Positions 33,865 through 48,153 of a stretch of DNA of 48,457 bases are shown here, one piece after another. The first letter of the stretch is position 1, and the number at the start of each line of letters is the position of its first letter. The translations under genes and the position numbers were made by a program. The DNA comes from Yersinia artesiana (GTDB taxonomy: Bacteria > Pseudomonadota > Gammaproteobacteria > Enterobacterales > Enterobacteriaceae), in NCBI RefSeq assembly GCF_902726545.1, contig NZ_CACVAD010000035.1:1-48457 (forward strand), in the 5' to 3' direction. The notes beneath the pieces are model-generated. The model saw only the letters and a list, made by a program, of their open reading frames with translations. It did no database searches and was not told where the DNA came from.

Positions 33865-34956
33865 TCAGCGCTGAGCGGCAATTTCTACCCGCTCAATCGC
33901 TGCCCACATTTTGTCTGAATTCAGCTCAACAGGCAGATAATGAATTGACTCACTCGGCTTCAGAATTCGGCTAATCACCCGCTCAATGGCATCGCGGTCA
34001 TTAATATCAACATCCAGTGCCGCCAGATGTGTCGGTAAGCCCAATTGATTAAATGCCACAATCAGTGATTGCAAGGCTTCATCCTGCTCCAACAAGGCAG
34101 TCTGAACCAATATCCCATAGGCGACTTTAGTGCCATGCAGGAAATGTTCAGTTTGTGGCAATAGTGTCAAACCGTTATGTACCGCATGTGCAGCCGCCAC
34201 TCGGGTATAGCGCTCACCCAGCCCACCGACCATGCCGCCACCGGCAATAATGGCATCGACCACATCCAGGAAATCTTGTGTCAACTCACCCTGTTGCACC
34301 GCTTGCAATGCGGCTTCACTCTGTTTGAGCAGCACATTGCGAATCTCCAAAGCAGCCTGTAACCCCAAACGAACTGTCAAAGATAACGTTTCTGGTTGCG
34401 GACTCAGAACCACCGCTTCGTACCATTTCGCCAGGGTATCGCCAATCCCGGCCAGCAGATATTCCACTGGCGCTTGCAAAATAATGCGCGGCTCGACTAA
34501 TACTAAGTGATTGGCATCTTTGAAAATTTCAAAATTCAGTGCTTGTCCGGCATCGCTATACCACACTGAAAGCGGTGTCCAGGCCGCACAGGTCGCGGCA
34601 ATAGTCGGGATTGCCACCAATGGCAAGCCAAGTTTACGCGCCACCACCTTTGCCGTATCTAATACCGCCCCACCGCCAATGCCTATCACGACTTGGCGAT
34701 CACTGCCCGCCGCACTCACCAAATCAGCAACCGTAGATTCACTGCAATGGGTCGAAAATGAAGCGCGCACCGCCCGAGGGTTGTTAAATTCTGCTGGCAG
34801 ATAATCAATGGCCGCGGCCAAAGCGCGCTCACCATAGATCCACAGCGCATTTTCCAGTGCCGCCTGAGGATAAAACTCACTCAGTTTGTCGATAGCGTCC
34901 GGAAAAGAAAAATAGTTAGCAGGCCCCACCTGCACTCGGATTGCATTCGTGCTCAT
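33865..34956 (-). CDS. hcxA: HcxA (YbdH)-type hydroxycarboxylate dehydrogenase
   Basis: A 363-residue iron/zinc-type alcohol dehydrogenase of the GldA branch, close to E. coli HcxA (YbdH) throughout. Examples are the N-terminal IRVQVGPANYFSFPDAI, the cofactor loop VIGIGGGAVLDTAKVVARKL, PTIAATCAAWTPLSVWYSD and the metal-site region AAAHAVHNGLTLLPQTEHFLHGTK. E. coli HcxA reduces 2-oxo acids such as 2-oxobutyrate to hydroxy acids. The start has AGGAACAGGGGC upstream. It is divergent from a sugar-type ABC transporter, so a shared regulatory region (34957-35175) is likely, although E. coli ybdH lies elsewhere on the chromosome. Confidence 0.88.
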   Translation of the reverse strand: MSTNAIRVQVGPANYFSFPDAIDKLSEFYPQAALENALWIYGERALAAAIDYLPAEFNNPRAVRASFSTHCSESTVADLVSAAGSDRQVVIGIGGGAVLDTAKVVARKLGLPLVAIPTIAATCAAWTPLSVWYSDAGQALNFEIFKDANHLVLVEPRIILQAPVEYLLAGIGDTLAKWYEAVVLSPQPETLSLTVRLGLQAALEIRNVLLKQSEAALQAVQQGELTQDFLDVVDAIIAGGGMVGGLGERYTRVAAAHAVHNGLTLLPQTEHFLHGTKVAYGILVQTALLEQDEALQSLIVAFNQLGLPTHLAALDVDINDRDAIERVISRILKPSESIHYLPVELNSDKMWAAIERVEIAAQR

Positions 34957-35175
34957 GCCCCTGTTCCTTTTAAATCATTATTTATTTTAAGTTGTGATGT
35001 CATCTGCGTTTTCCCATCTTAAGGGCATACTTATCATTGTTTAATAATTTTTTGATATACCTTAACTATTTTAGTTTGTTGCGAATAATAGAAAATGTGT
35101 TAAAAAAGAATGATATCAGCAGCATTATTGACTGCCTGTTTCGTCACAATCTTTTATAGGGCAGTCATCGAAATT
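34957..35175. promoter_or_regulatory. Divergent hcxA/ABC transporter promoter region
   Basis: A 219-base AT-rich region between two divergent genes. It holds T-rich and A-rich tracts (AATAATTTTTTGATATACC, AAAAAAGAATG) typical of promoters. No clear operator palindrome or -35/-10 pair could be fixed. The ABC gene frame is open from 35110, within this stretch. Confidence 0.4.
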
Positions 35176-36687
35176 ATGTCTACCATCACACCCGCCCGCC
35201 TTGAGATGCGGAATATCTCTATCTCGTTTTCTGGATTTCATGCCCTGCAACAAGTTGATTTCACACTGGAAGGTGGTTCGACTCATGCCTTAGTCGGTGC
35301 TAATGGTGCGGGTAAATCGACCTTAATGGCGATCCTTTCCGGTGCTCACAATCACTATCGCGGTGAGATCTTTATTGATGGTCAGCAGGTAGATATTCAC
35401 TCACCCCGTCAGGCAAAACAGCATGGTATTCATGTGGTTCAGCAAGAAGTTGATGTTGCGCTGGTTCCAACTCTGTCGGTAGCAGAAAATATTATGCTGG
35501 ATACGCTGGCTGAACAGGGGCACCTGTTTAACTGGCCACAACTGTACCGTCAGGCAGAGGCCCTGCTAGGGCAACTCGATCTCAAATTGAATGTGCGCCA
35601 GCACCTGGAATCCTGCACATTAGCCGAAAAACAGCAGGTGCTACTGGCCCGCGCTCTTTCTCATCAATGCCGTTTTCTGATTCTGGATGAGCCCACCGCG
35701 CCACTGGATCAAGAAGAGAGTGCGCGTCTGTTTAGAGTGGTTCGCCGTCTGCAATCCGAAGGGATAGCCATCGTTTTCATTTCGCACCGCATTCATGAAT
35801 TGCGGGAGGTTTGTGATCAATTGACCGTATTACGCGATGGTCGCAAGGTCAGCCATGATGCAATGGGTGATTTGAGTGGTGAACAAATTGTCGAAAAGAT
35901 GCTCGGCCATACCTTGGATGATATTTACCCCCCTCGACGCACCGCTTTTAGTGACAAAATCTTATTGTCCGTTAAGGGGTTACATGACCAACACAAGTTA
36001 CGCGATATCTCCCTGACATTACATGAAGGGGAAATATTAGGGATTGCCGGGTTAGCTGGCGCGGGTAAAACCGAATTGTGCAAAGCCTTGTTTGGTGCCA
36101 CACCGAGCCGTGTTGATCAGGGTGAATTACAGGGCAAACCGTGGAAACCACGTTCGCCAGACCGCTCCGTCGCGCAGGGGTTGGCTTTGGTGCCAGAAGA
36201 GCGACGTAAAGAAGGCATTTTTATCCACGAAGGTATCCCGATGAACCTGAGTGTGGCCGCTGATGACAGTTTTTCCCGCTGGAGTATTTTTAGCCGCCGT
36301 CAGGAGTTGAGTTGGGCCAAAGAGCTGATTGCGCGACTGGGAGTACGCACCTCATCACCACAACAAAAACTGGCCCGTTTATCTGGCGGGAATCAGCAAA
36401 AAGTGGCGATAGGCAAGTGGCTGCGCGGGAATGCCCAAGTGTTGATTTTTGATGAGCCAACCAAAGGGGTGGACATCAAAGCTAAACAAGATCTGTTCAA
36501 TCTGATTGATGGGTTAGCGCAGCAGGGAAAAGGCATTATTTATGCTTCCGGTGAATTCTCAGAATTGGTCGGTTTATGCTCTCGTATCTGTGTGTTGTGG
36601 GATGGGCGGATTGTGGCCGAATTGAATGCCGCCGATGTCGATGAAGAAACATTATTACTATTTTCAACCGGAGGAACCCCTCAGTGA
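35176..36687 (+). CDS. Sugar-type ABC transporter, double ATPase
   Basis: A 503-residue double nucleotide-binding protein of the RbsA/YphE type. Domain 1 has Walker A GANGAGKS, signature TLAEKQQVLLARAL and Walker B FLILDEPTAPLD. Domain 2 has a nearly complete Walker A (GLAGAGKTEL), signature LSGGNQQKVAIGKWL and Walker B LIFDEPTKGVD. The frame is open from an ATG at 35110, but that would add a hydrophobic stretch foreign to a cytosolic ATPase, so the ATG at 35176 (MSTITPARLEMRN) was chosen; its ribosome site is weak (AGGG 14 bases upstream). It overlaps the permease gene by four bases. Confidence 0.87.
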   Translation: MSTITPARLEMRNISISFSGFHALQQVDFTLEGGSTHALVGANGAGKSTLMAILSGAHNHYRGEIFIDGQQVDIHSPRQAKQHGIHVVQQEVDVALVPTLSVAENIMLDTLAEQGHLFNWPQLYRQAEALLGQLDLKLNVRQHLESCTLAEKQQVLLARALSHQCRFLILDEPTAPLDQEESARLFRVVRRLQSEGIAIVFISHRIHELREVCDQLTVLRDGRKVSHDAMGDLSGEQIVEKMLGHTLDDIYPPRRTAFSDKILLSVKGLHDQHKLRDISLTLHEGEILGIAGLAGAGKTELCKALFGATPSRVDQGELQGKPWKPRSPDRSVAQGLALVPEERRKEGIFIHEGIPMNLSVAADDSFSRWSIFSRRQELSWAKELIARLGVRTSSPQQKLARLSGGNQQKVAIGKWLRGNAQVLIFDEPTKGVDIKAKQDLFNLIDGLAQQGKGIIYASGEFSELVGLCSRICVLWDGRIVAELNAADVDEETLLLFSTGGTPQ

Positions 36688-37682
36688 GTAAAGAAATACC
36701 CCTGCCAGACGCGCAGCCGTGGCGTCACCAGTTGTTTGATTTTCTCTACAAATGGGGGATGTTACTCACCGTTGTGGCGCTAATCGCGTTATTTGGCCTG
36801 GCCTCAGACAATTTTCTTGATCCTAACAATATCATCAACATTCTGCGCTCCATTGCTATTGTGACGGTGATTGCCATCGGCGTGTCGATCTCCCTGTCGA
36901 TTGGCGGCTTTGACTTATCAGTTGGCTCCACCGCGTCGCTGGCGAATGCCATCGTGGTATCGCTGTTTGTCTGGTACGGGTTTGGCACTACCGGAGCCAT
37001 CATCCTGACCTTGCTTATTTGTACTCTGGTGGGGCTGTTTAATGCTTTTCTGATTGTGGTGCTGAAAATCCCCGATATGCTGGCAACCCTGGCCAGCCTG
37101 TTTGTGATTCAGGGCGTGGCCATGACGTACAGCTATGGCGGCTCTATCACGCAGAATATGCTGCTACCCAGCGGCGATATGGCGGAAGGCGTTATTCCTG
37201 AGATGTTTTCAGCGCTGGGTCAAGTGCCGGTGATAGTGCTTATTATGTTGGCGGTAACGATTGTCGTGCAGTTGTATTTGTCGCTGACCAAACATGGCCG
37301 TCGGATGTATGCCATCGGCGGGAATCCGGAAGCGGCACGTTTGGCTGGTATTCGAACGGTGCGTTATCGGGTGCTGGCTTATGTATTGTCATCTCTGCTG
37401 GCGGCACTGGGTGGAATTTTGCTGGCATCGAGGATTGGCTCATCACAAGTCAATGCTGGCGGCGGCTATCTGATGGATGCCGTGGCAGCAGCCTATATTG
37501 GCTTTTCACTCGCTGGTTCCGGCAAACCCAATGCTTTCGGTACCTTAATTGGCGCGATTATCCTTGGTGTGCTGCAAAACGGGCTGGTGATGCTGTCAGT
37601 GCCTTATTACGCGATGGATATCATCAAAGGATTGGTTCTGGCGCTGGCGCTGGCACTGACCTATATTCATCAGAAGCGGTGA
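36684..37682 (+). CDS. Sugar-type ABC transporter permease
   Basis: A 332-residue inner-membrane permease of the RbsC/YphD family with about eight to ten hydrophobic segments. Family loops are SIGGFDLSVGSTASLANAIV, GGNPEAARLAGI and GFSLAGSGKPNAFGTLIGAI. It starts in the ATPase stop codon (ATGA style overlap) with CGGAGGAACC in front. Only one permease is present, so it would act as a homodimer. No periplasmic binding-protein gene follows: the next gene, yeeZ, is on the other strand, separated by a terminator. Confidence 0.88.
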   Translation: MSKEIPLPDAQPWRHQLFDFLYKWGMLLTVVALIALFGLASDNFLDPNNIINILRSIAIVTVIAIGVSISLSIGGFDLSVGSTASLANAIVVSLFVWYGFGTTGAIILTLLICTLVGLFNAFLIVVLKIPDMLATLASLFVIQGVAMTYSYGGSITQNMLLPSGDMAEGVIPEMFSALGQVPVIVLIMLAVTIVVQLYLSLTKHGRRMYAIGGNPEAARLAGIRTVRYRVLAYVLSSLLAALGGILLASRIGSSQVNAGGGYLMDAVAAAYIGFSLAGSGKPNAFGTLIGAIILGVLQNGLVMLSVPYYAMDIIKGLVLALALALTYIHQKR

Positions 37683-37694
37683 TATACAGATAAG

Positions 37695-37726
37695 TGAAAG
37701 GCTGTACGTAATGTGCAGCCCTTTCA
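37695..37726. terminator. Shared terminator between ABC permease and yeeZ
   Basis: A stem of TGAAAGGCTG (37695-37704) with CAGCCCTTTCA (37716-37726), one bulged base, an 11-base loop and AT-rich flanks. It lies in the convergent gap and probably serves both directions. Confidence 0.7.
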
Positions 37727-37732
37727 TTATAA

Positions 37733-38560
37733 TTAATTCAAAGGCATTCGATTTGGGTCTGGATATTGATATTCAAACCCCAACTCACTGCAAATCTTAC
37801 TGCCATCAATCTCGCGTGGTGCTTCCTCTGCCGCTTCTGGTGCAAACTCAGGGGGTGTCAGTTGTAACGCACGTGCGCATTCAGGGTAAAAATCGCGTTT
37901 GCGCGGATGGGCTGGTGCGCACAGGTTGTAAATATGACCGCCTCTGGGCAGATTGAGCAGCAATTCGATGGCGGAGATGACATCTTCCTGATGCACCAAA
38001 TTAACGCCCTGCGAACCGCCTTTCACATTGGTTTTACCTGCAAGGAAACGGCCCGGATGGCGGTCTGTCCCCACCAGCCCCGCCAGACGCAAAATATCCA
38101 CTGAGGTATTGGGTAATTTGTGCAACCAGAGCTCGAGTTCTGCCAGCGTTTTGCCCGCAGTGGTCACCGGTTGCAGGGGAGAATTTTCTTTGATTCGGCC
38201 ACGAGTTTCGCCATAAACCGAAGTAGAACTGGTAAAAATAATGCGCGGTACACCGAACGCCAACGCGCTGTCGACCACCATCTGCACCGCTTGAAAATAC
38301 TGTTCGCCCCCATCCGCTGTACGGCTAGCCGGCAAGGTGATAACCAGTGCATCCACCGTCATTAACTGTTCTAAGTCATCCGGGTCGCAAATCAGCTCCG
38401 GCGTCAGTTGCAGTTGATAGCAATTAATTCCGCTCATTCTGGCGGCTTCAACGCCATCTGGCGTGGTTTTACTTCCAACAACCTGCACGCCACGGCGGAC
38501 CAATGATTGTGCCAGTGGCATACCCAGCCAGCCCAAACCAATAATGGCTACTTTCTTCAT
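37733..38560 (-). CDS. yeeZ: YeeZ, NAD(P)-binding epimerase-like protein
   Basis: A 275-residue atypical extended SDR, matching E. coli YeeZ (274). It opens with MKKVAIIGLGWLGMPLAQSL, a GxGxxG dinucleotide loop. FTSSTSVYGE follows, with the rest of the family sequence (PRIIFTSSTSV, FLAGKTNVKGGSQGVNLVHQ). Its substrate is not known. The frame is open to 38602, but the ATG at 38560 has GAGGG eight bases upstream and matches the E. coli N-terminus. It is divergent from the his operon, as in E. coli. Confidence 0.92.
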   Translation of the reverse strand: MKKVAIIGLGWLGMPLAQSLVRRGVQVVGSKTTPDGVEAARMSGINCYQLQLTPELICDPDDLEQLMTVDALVITLPASRTADGGEQYFQAVQMVVDSALAFGVPRIIFTSSTSVYGETRGRIKENSPLQPVTTAGKTLAELELWLHKLPNTSVDILRLAGLVGTDRHPGRFLAGKTNVKGGSQGVNLVHQEDVISAIELLLNLPRGGHIYNLCAPAHPRKRDFYPECARALQLTPPEFAPEAAEEAPREIDGSKICSELGFEYQYPDPNRMPLN

Positions 38561-38838
38561 CTCAATTACCCTCGACCGGTTCATACCGACAACCCACTCC
38601 ATACTAATAACCTACGCCAACCAATGTCACCTAACAATTGCTCGATATTATGCGCGTATTTTTATTTGTCGGCGTAATGACTATACGTAACAATTTCCTG
38701 CTTAAACTGACAGAAAAATAAGAGATAACCGCTGAAAAGAAAACAATTACTGGCCGATAAACCGCAACTTACTACCGAGGAATAAAGCCATCGGGTGAAA
38801 AAAAGGTTGCGTGCTACCCGCTGGATGGTTTACGTTGA
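38561..38838. other. yeeZ-his intergenic region, no gene
   Basis: 278 bases between the yeeZ start and the his promoter. It should contain the leftward yeeZ promoter. A-rich stretches (GACAGAAAAATAAGAGATAA) are present. The E. coli yefM-yoeB toxin-antitoxin pair that sits here is absent. No gene is seen. Confidence 0.5.
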
Positions 38839-38868
38839 TTGACAGAAATTATGGCACGTCACAATTAT
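38839..38868 (+). promoter_or_regulatory. Probable his operon promoter
   Basis: A perfect -35 TTGACA (38839-38844), an 18-base spacer and a -10-like AATTAT (38863-38868; four of six consensus bases). Transcription would begin near 38875, about 37 bases before hisL, consistent with a leader transcript. Confidence 0.5.
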
Positions 38869-38911
38869 GGCTATTTTGATTATGTCAGAAAGCCCAAACA
38901 GAGAAGCAACT

Positions 38912-38959
38912 ATGAATCGCGTTCAATTTAATCACCATCATCACCATCATCCTGACTAG
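38912..38959 (+). CDS. hisL: HisL, his operon leader peptide
   Basis: A 15-residue leader, [15 protein letters not shown], with six consecutive histidine codons (38933-38950). The E. coli leader has seven. Ribosome stalling on the His codons when charged tRNA-His is scarce prevents the attenuator at 39031 from forming and allows transcription of hisG onward. The ribosome site is AGAGAAGC just upstream. The adjoining 38960-39030 stretch can form the alternative antiterminator pairings. Confidence 0.95.
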
Positions 38960-39030
38960 TCTTGCAGGCCGATGTGTGCTGGAAGACGGTTAACGAATCT
39001 TCCAGGTGGCGGTAGAACGCAATAGAGAAA

Positions 39031-39063
39031 GCCCTCGGAAGATAATCTTCCGAGGGCTTTTTT
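39031..39063 (+). terminator. his attenuator
   Basis: A 12-bp perfect stem, GCCCTCGGAAGA (39031-39042) and TCTTCCGAGGGC (39046-39057), with a three-base loop followed by six T. It is the strong intrinsic terminator of the hisL attenuation system, located between hisL and hisG. Confidence 0.95.
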
Positions 39064-39105
39064 GTTGCTCACCATTTTATAAAGTTAAAAGAGAAGAGGA
39101 TTACC

Positions 39106-40005
39106 ATGCTGGATAAAACACGTTTACGCATTGCGATGCAGAAATCAGGTCGCCTCAGTGACGATTGCCATGAGCTGTTGTCGCGCTGCGGGATTAAAAT
39201 CAATTTACAACAACAACGCCTGATTGCCTTTGCTGAAAATATGCCAATCGATATCCTGCGTGTACGTGATGACGATATCCCAGGGCTGGTGATGGATGGT
39301 GTGGTTGATTTAGGGATCATTGGCGAAAACGTACTGGAAGAAGAGTTACTGAGCCGCCGTGCTCAAGGCGAAGACCCACGTTACTTCACCTTGCGCCGTC
39401 TGGATTTCGGTGGTTGCCGCCTGTCACTGGCCGCGTCGCTGGATACCGAATATACCGGCCCACAATGTTTACAAAATAAACGTATCGCTACCTCTTACCC
39501 GCACATTTTAAAGCAATACCTTGATAAACAAGGTGTGACTTTTAAATCCTGTTTGCTGAACGGTTCAGTTGAAGTGGCACCACGTGCCGGTTTGGCCGAC
39601 GTCATCTGTGATCTGGTGTCAACCGGTGCCACGCTGGAAGCTAACGGCCTGCGCGAAGTCGAAGTGATTTACCGCTCTAAAGCCTGCCTGATTCAGCGCG
39701 ATGGCGAAATGCCAGCCGCGAAGCAAGAGCTGATTGACCGCCTGATGACCCGAATTCAAGGTGTGATTCAAGCGCGCGAATCCAAATACATCATGATGCA
39801 CGCGCCAAGTGAACGTCTGGACGAAATCATCACGCTGCTACCGGGTGCCGAGCGCCCTACCATTCTGCCATTAGCCGGTGACAAGAGCCGCGTAGCGATG
39901 CACATGGTGAGTAGCGAAACTCTGTTCTGGGAAACCATGGAAAAACTGAAGGCGCTGGGTGCCAGCTCTATTCTGGTATTACCGATTGAAAAGATGATGG
40001 AGTAA
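39106..40005 (+). CDS. hisG: HisG, ATP phosphoribosyltransferase
   Basis: A 299-residue long-form HisG, the first enzyme of histidine synthesis, joining ATP to PRPP. The catalytic part has [19 protein letters not shown] at the N-terminus and the PRPP loop around [14 protein letters not shown]. The C-terminal 80 residues are the ACT-like regulatory domain that senses histidine ([20 protein letters not shown] onward). The ribosome site is AGAGGA. It is followed by hisD after three bases. Confidence 0.97.
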   Translation: MLDKTRLRIAMQKSGRLSDDCHELLSRCGIKINLQQQRLIAFAENMPIDILRVRDDDIPGLVMDGVVDLGIIGENVLEEELLSRRAQGEDPRYFTLRRLDFGGCRLSLAASLDTEYTGPQCLQNKRIATSYPHILKQYLDKQGVTFKSCLLNGSVEVAPRAGLADVICDLVSTGATLEANGLREVEVIYRSKACLIQRDGEMPAAKQELIDRLMTRIQGVIQARESKYIMMHAPSERLDEIITLLPGAERPTILPLAGDKSRVAMHMVSSETLFWETMEKLKALGASSILVLPIEKMME

Positions 40006-40008
40006 GTA

Positions 40009-45603
<5,595 letters not shown>

Positions 45604-45610
<7 letters not shown>

Positions 45611-46218
45611 GCGAACAACAAATTAACCAACTGGATTGGGAAAAAGTCGACAATCTGATGCCAGCCATCGTTCAGCATGCCGTATCTGGCGAAGTTCTGA
45701 TGATGGGGTACATGAACCAAGAAGCGCTGGCGGTGACAGAAGAAACCGGCAAAGTCACTTTTTTCTCTCGCACTAAACAGCGTTTATGGACCAAAGGCGA
45801 AAGCTCTGGCCATTTCCTCAATGTCGTTAATATCTACCCAGACTGCGACAATGATACCCTGCTGATTCTGGTCAATCCTATCGGCCCAAGCTGTCATTTA
45901 GGCAATAATAGTTGCTTTGCACCGGCTGCCAGCGACTGGGGCTTCTTGTATCAACTGGAACAGTTGTTAGCCTCACGTAAATCAGCAGATCCAGCCAGTT
46001 CTTACACCGCAAAACTGTATGCCAGCGGGACTAAACGTATCGCGCAGAAGGTGGGTGAAGAAGGGGTAGAAACTGCCCTCGCTGCAACAGTGAATGACCG
46101 CGAAGAGCTAACAAATGAAGCATCAGATCTGATGTATCACTTGCTGGTGTTATTGCAGGATCAGGACTTGGATCTGAGTAAAGTGATAGGCCGCCTGCGC
46201 GAACGTCACGAGAAGTAA
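45604..46218 (+). CDS. hisI: HisI, bifunctional PR-AMP cyclohydrolase / PR-ATP pyrophosphatase
   Basis: A 204-residue HisIE fusion that performs steps two and three of the pathway. The N-terminal cyclohydrolase domain (1-115) includes [13 protein letters not shown] and the zinc site [11 protein letters not shown] with HLGNNSCF. The C-terminal pyrophosphatase (about 118-204) has [12 protein letters not shown] and the [12 protein letters not shown] helix. The start is GTG, with GGAGATAAGA upstream and a seven-base overlap with hisF. It is the last his gene, followed by a strong terminator. Confidence 0.96.
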
Positions 46219-46245
46219 TTACCTGATTGCCTTTCTTATCAGCAA

Positions 46246-46280
46246 AAAAACGCCCTCGACTCAGCATCGAGGGCGTTTTT
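46246..46280 (+). terminator. his operon terminator
   Basis: A 14-bp stem AAAAACGCCCTCGA (46246-46259) and TCGAGGGCGTTTTT (46267-46280) with a 7-base loop, flanked by A and T runs. It may also work for read-through from gnd on the other strand. Confidence 0.93.
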
Positions 46281-46322
46281 ATTAAGGCAAATATCAAATA
46301 CTGAAGTTTTGCTTGCCCGCAG

Positions 46323-46435
46323 TAAGACAGGAGAAACACTCAGATCGTAAAGACGCCATTAATCCATCCCTGGAGGCTCGAGCCGCGCCGTCCTGGCGCG
46401 GACGCTTTACTCTTCTGAGCATTCCACCTGTTTTA
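46323..46435. repeat. Palindromic repeat, copy C
   Basis: The third copy of the family at 6874 and 31821. The left arm is TAAGACAGGAGAAACACTCAGA (the last part, CTCAGA, pairs exactly), the core has GTAAAGACGCC, CCCTGGAGGCTCGAGCCGCG and the CGCGCC-GTCCT-GGCGCG hairpin, and the right arm is TCTGAGCATTCCACCTGT. Inner-arm bases differ from copy A (ACTCAGA instead of AGGCAGA) with matching changes on the other side. It sits between convergent hisI and gnd. A 96-codon rightward frame across it is spurious. Confidence 0.85.
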
Positions 46436-46492
46436 AGTCATCGAATCCTCTTTGCCAAAAAAATTAAGACAAAGCGTAATCTGTTAAAAGGA

Positions 46493-47902
46493 TTACTCCA
46501 TCCACTCGGTGTGGAACACGCCTTCTTTATCAGTACGTTTGTAAGTATGCGCACCAAAATAATCGCGCTGCGCCTGAATCAGGTTGGCTGGCAGCACAGC
46601 TGAGCGGTAGCTATCGTAGTAGTTAATCGCCGCAGAGAATGTTGGTGTTGGGATACCGTTTTGAACAGCGTAAGACACCACATCACGCAATGCTTGTTGG
46701 TATTCATCAGCGATTTGCTTGAAGTAAGGTGCTAACAGCAGGTTCGCAATATCCGCATTTTCGGCATACGCATCAGTGATTTTTTGCAGGAACTGAGCGC
46801 GGATGATGCAACCAGCACGGAAAATCTTAGCGATTTCACCGTAATGCAGATCCCAGTTATTTTCTTCAGAAGCGGCTTTCAACTGAGAGAAGCCTTGCGC
46901 ATAGGACACGATTTTACCCAAGTACAATGCGCGACGGATTTTCTCGATAAACTCAGCTTTATCACCCTCGAAAGGTTTCACTGTAGGGCCAGTCAACACT
47001 TTAGAGGCCGCAACGCGTTGATCTTTCAGGGAGGACAAGTAACGGGCAAACACAGATTCAGTGATCAGTGTTAATGGCTCGCCTAAGTCCAGAGAACTTT
47101 GGCTAGTCCATTTACCGGTGCCTTTGTTCGCTGCTTCATCCAAAATTACGTCAACCAGATATTTACCGGCTTCGTCTTTTTTGGTGAAGATATCCTTTGT
47201 GATATCAATCAGGTAGCTATTCAGCTCGCCTTTGTTCCACTCAGCAAAGGTGCTTGCCAGCTCTTCGTTGCTCAAGCCCAAAGACTGTTTCAACAGAGAG
47301 TACGCTTCTGCGATCAACTGCATGTCGCCGTATTCGATGCCGTTATGAACCATTTTAACGTAATGACCAGCACCATCTGCACCGATATAAGCAACACAAG
47401 CATCACCATCGTCAGCGCGGGCGGCAATTTTTTCAAGAATAGGTGCAACCAGCTCGTAGGCTTCTTTCTGCCCACCAGGCATGATAGATGGGCCTTTCAA
47501 TGCCCCCTCTTCACCACCAGAAACACCGGTACCGATAAAGTTGAAGCCTTGCGCAGAAAGTTCGCGGTTACGGCGGATGGTGTCTTTGTAATATGTATTA
47601 CCACCATCAATCAGAATGTCACCTTTATCAAGGTGCGGCGTTAGTGAAGCGATGGTCTTATCAGTAGCTTCACCCGCTTTCACCATCAGCAGGATACGAC
47701 GCGGCTTTTCTAGTGAATCAACAAATTCTTCCACGGTATAGCTCGGCACCAGATTTTTACCTGGATTTTCGGCAACGACTTCGTCAGTTTTGTCTGATGA
47801 ACGGTTAAAAATAGAAACGGAATAACCACGGCTTTCGATGTTGAGCGCCAGGTTACGGCCCATCACCGCCATACCGACAACGCCAATCTGTTGTTTGGAC
47901 AT
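46493..47902 (-). CDS. gnd: Gnd, 6-phosphogluconate dehydrogenase
   Basis: A 469-residue decarboxylating dehydrogenase of the pentose phosphate pathway, the family length. It opens [21 protein letters not shown], the NADP-binding fold, and has [30 protein letters not shown], the catalytic [19 protein letters not shown] region and the C-terminal [19 protein letters not shown]. The ATG at 47902 has AGGAG upstream; the frame is open to 47953. It lies next to hisI without the wzz and ugd genes seen in E. coli, as expected where the O-antigen locus is elsewhere. Confidence 0.97.
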   Translation of the reverse strand: MSKQQIGVVGMAVMGRNLALNIESRGYSVSIFNRSSDKTDEVVAENPGKNLVPSYTVEEFVDSLEKPRRILLMVKAGEATDKTIASLTPHLDKGDILIDGGNTYYKDTIRRNRELSAQGFNFIGTGVSGGEEGALKGPSIMPGGQKEAYELVAPILEKIAARADDGDACVAYIGADGAGHYVKMVHNGIEYGDMQLIAEAYSLLKQSLGLSNEELASTFAEWNKGELNSYLIDITKDIFTKKDEAGKYLVDVILDEAANKGTGKWTSQSSLDLGEPLTLITESVFARYLSSLKDQRVAASKVLTGPTVKPFEGDKAEFIEKIRRALYLGKIVSYAQGFSQLKAASEENNWDLHYGEIAKIFRAGCIIRAQFLQKITDAYAENADIANLLLAPYFKQIADEYQQALRDVVSYAVQNGIPTPTFSAAINYYDSYRSAVLPANLIQAQRDYFGAHTYKRTDKEGVFHTEWME

Positions 47903-48153
47903 TAAAAAAACTCCTGTCTGAGAGATGACACCTGTTATCAGCCTTGAAGCCAACAGGTTTTTGCTGTGGGAAACATGTTAACTCAGGATTATGTCAGCTG
48001 GGTAGTGATTGGTGCGATAGATAGCACAACTGACCAGTTGCTGTTCGCGCACGTTTGTCAGGGTTTTCTGTCTAGCCGAAACAAAATGATGTACCAGCCA
48101 GAAATGAGCATAAAATCACCTAACCATTCATTATTGCCCACAAAGACAGCTAT
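47903..48153. promoter_or_regulatory. gnd upstream region
   Basis: 251 bases between the gnd start and the next leftward gene. It must hold the gnd promoter on the minus strand and the end of the transcript from the edge gene. A 66-codon rightward frame here has no recognised homology or ribosome site. Nothing further was identified. Confidence 0.35.

Noticed and set aside
38933-38950. Run of six His codons resembling an engineered His tag
   Set aside because: Context (short leader, attenuator, hisG) shows this is the natural hisL peptide.
46313-46603. 96-codon rightward frame after hisI
   Set aside because: Its first half is the palindromic repeat and its second half is antisense to the end of gnd.
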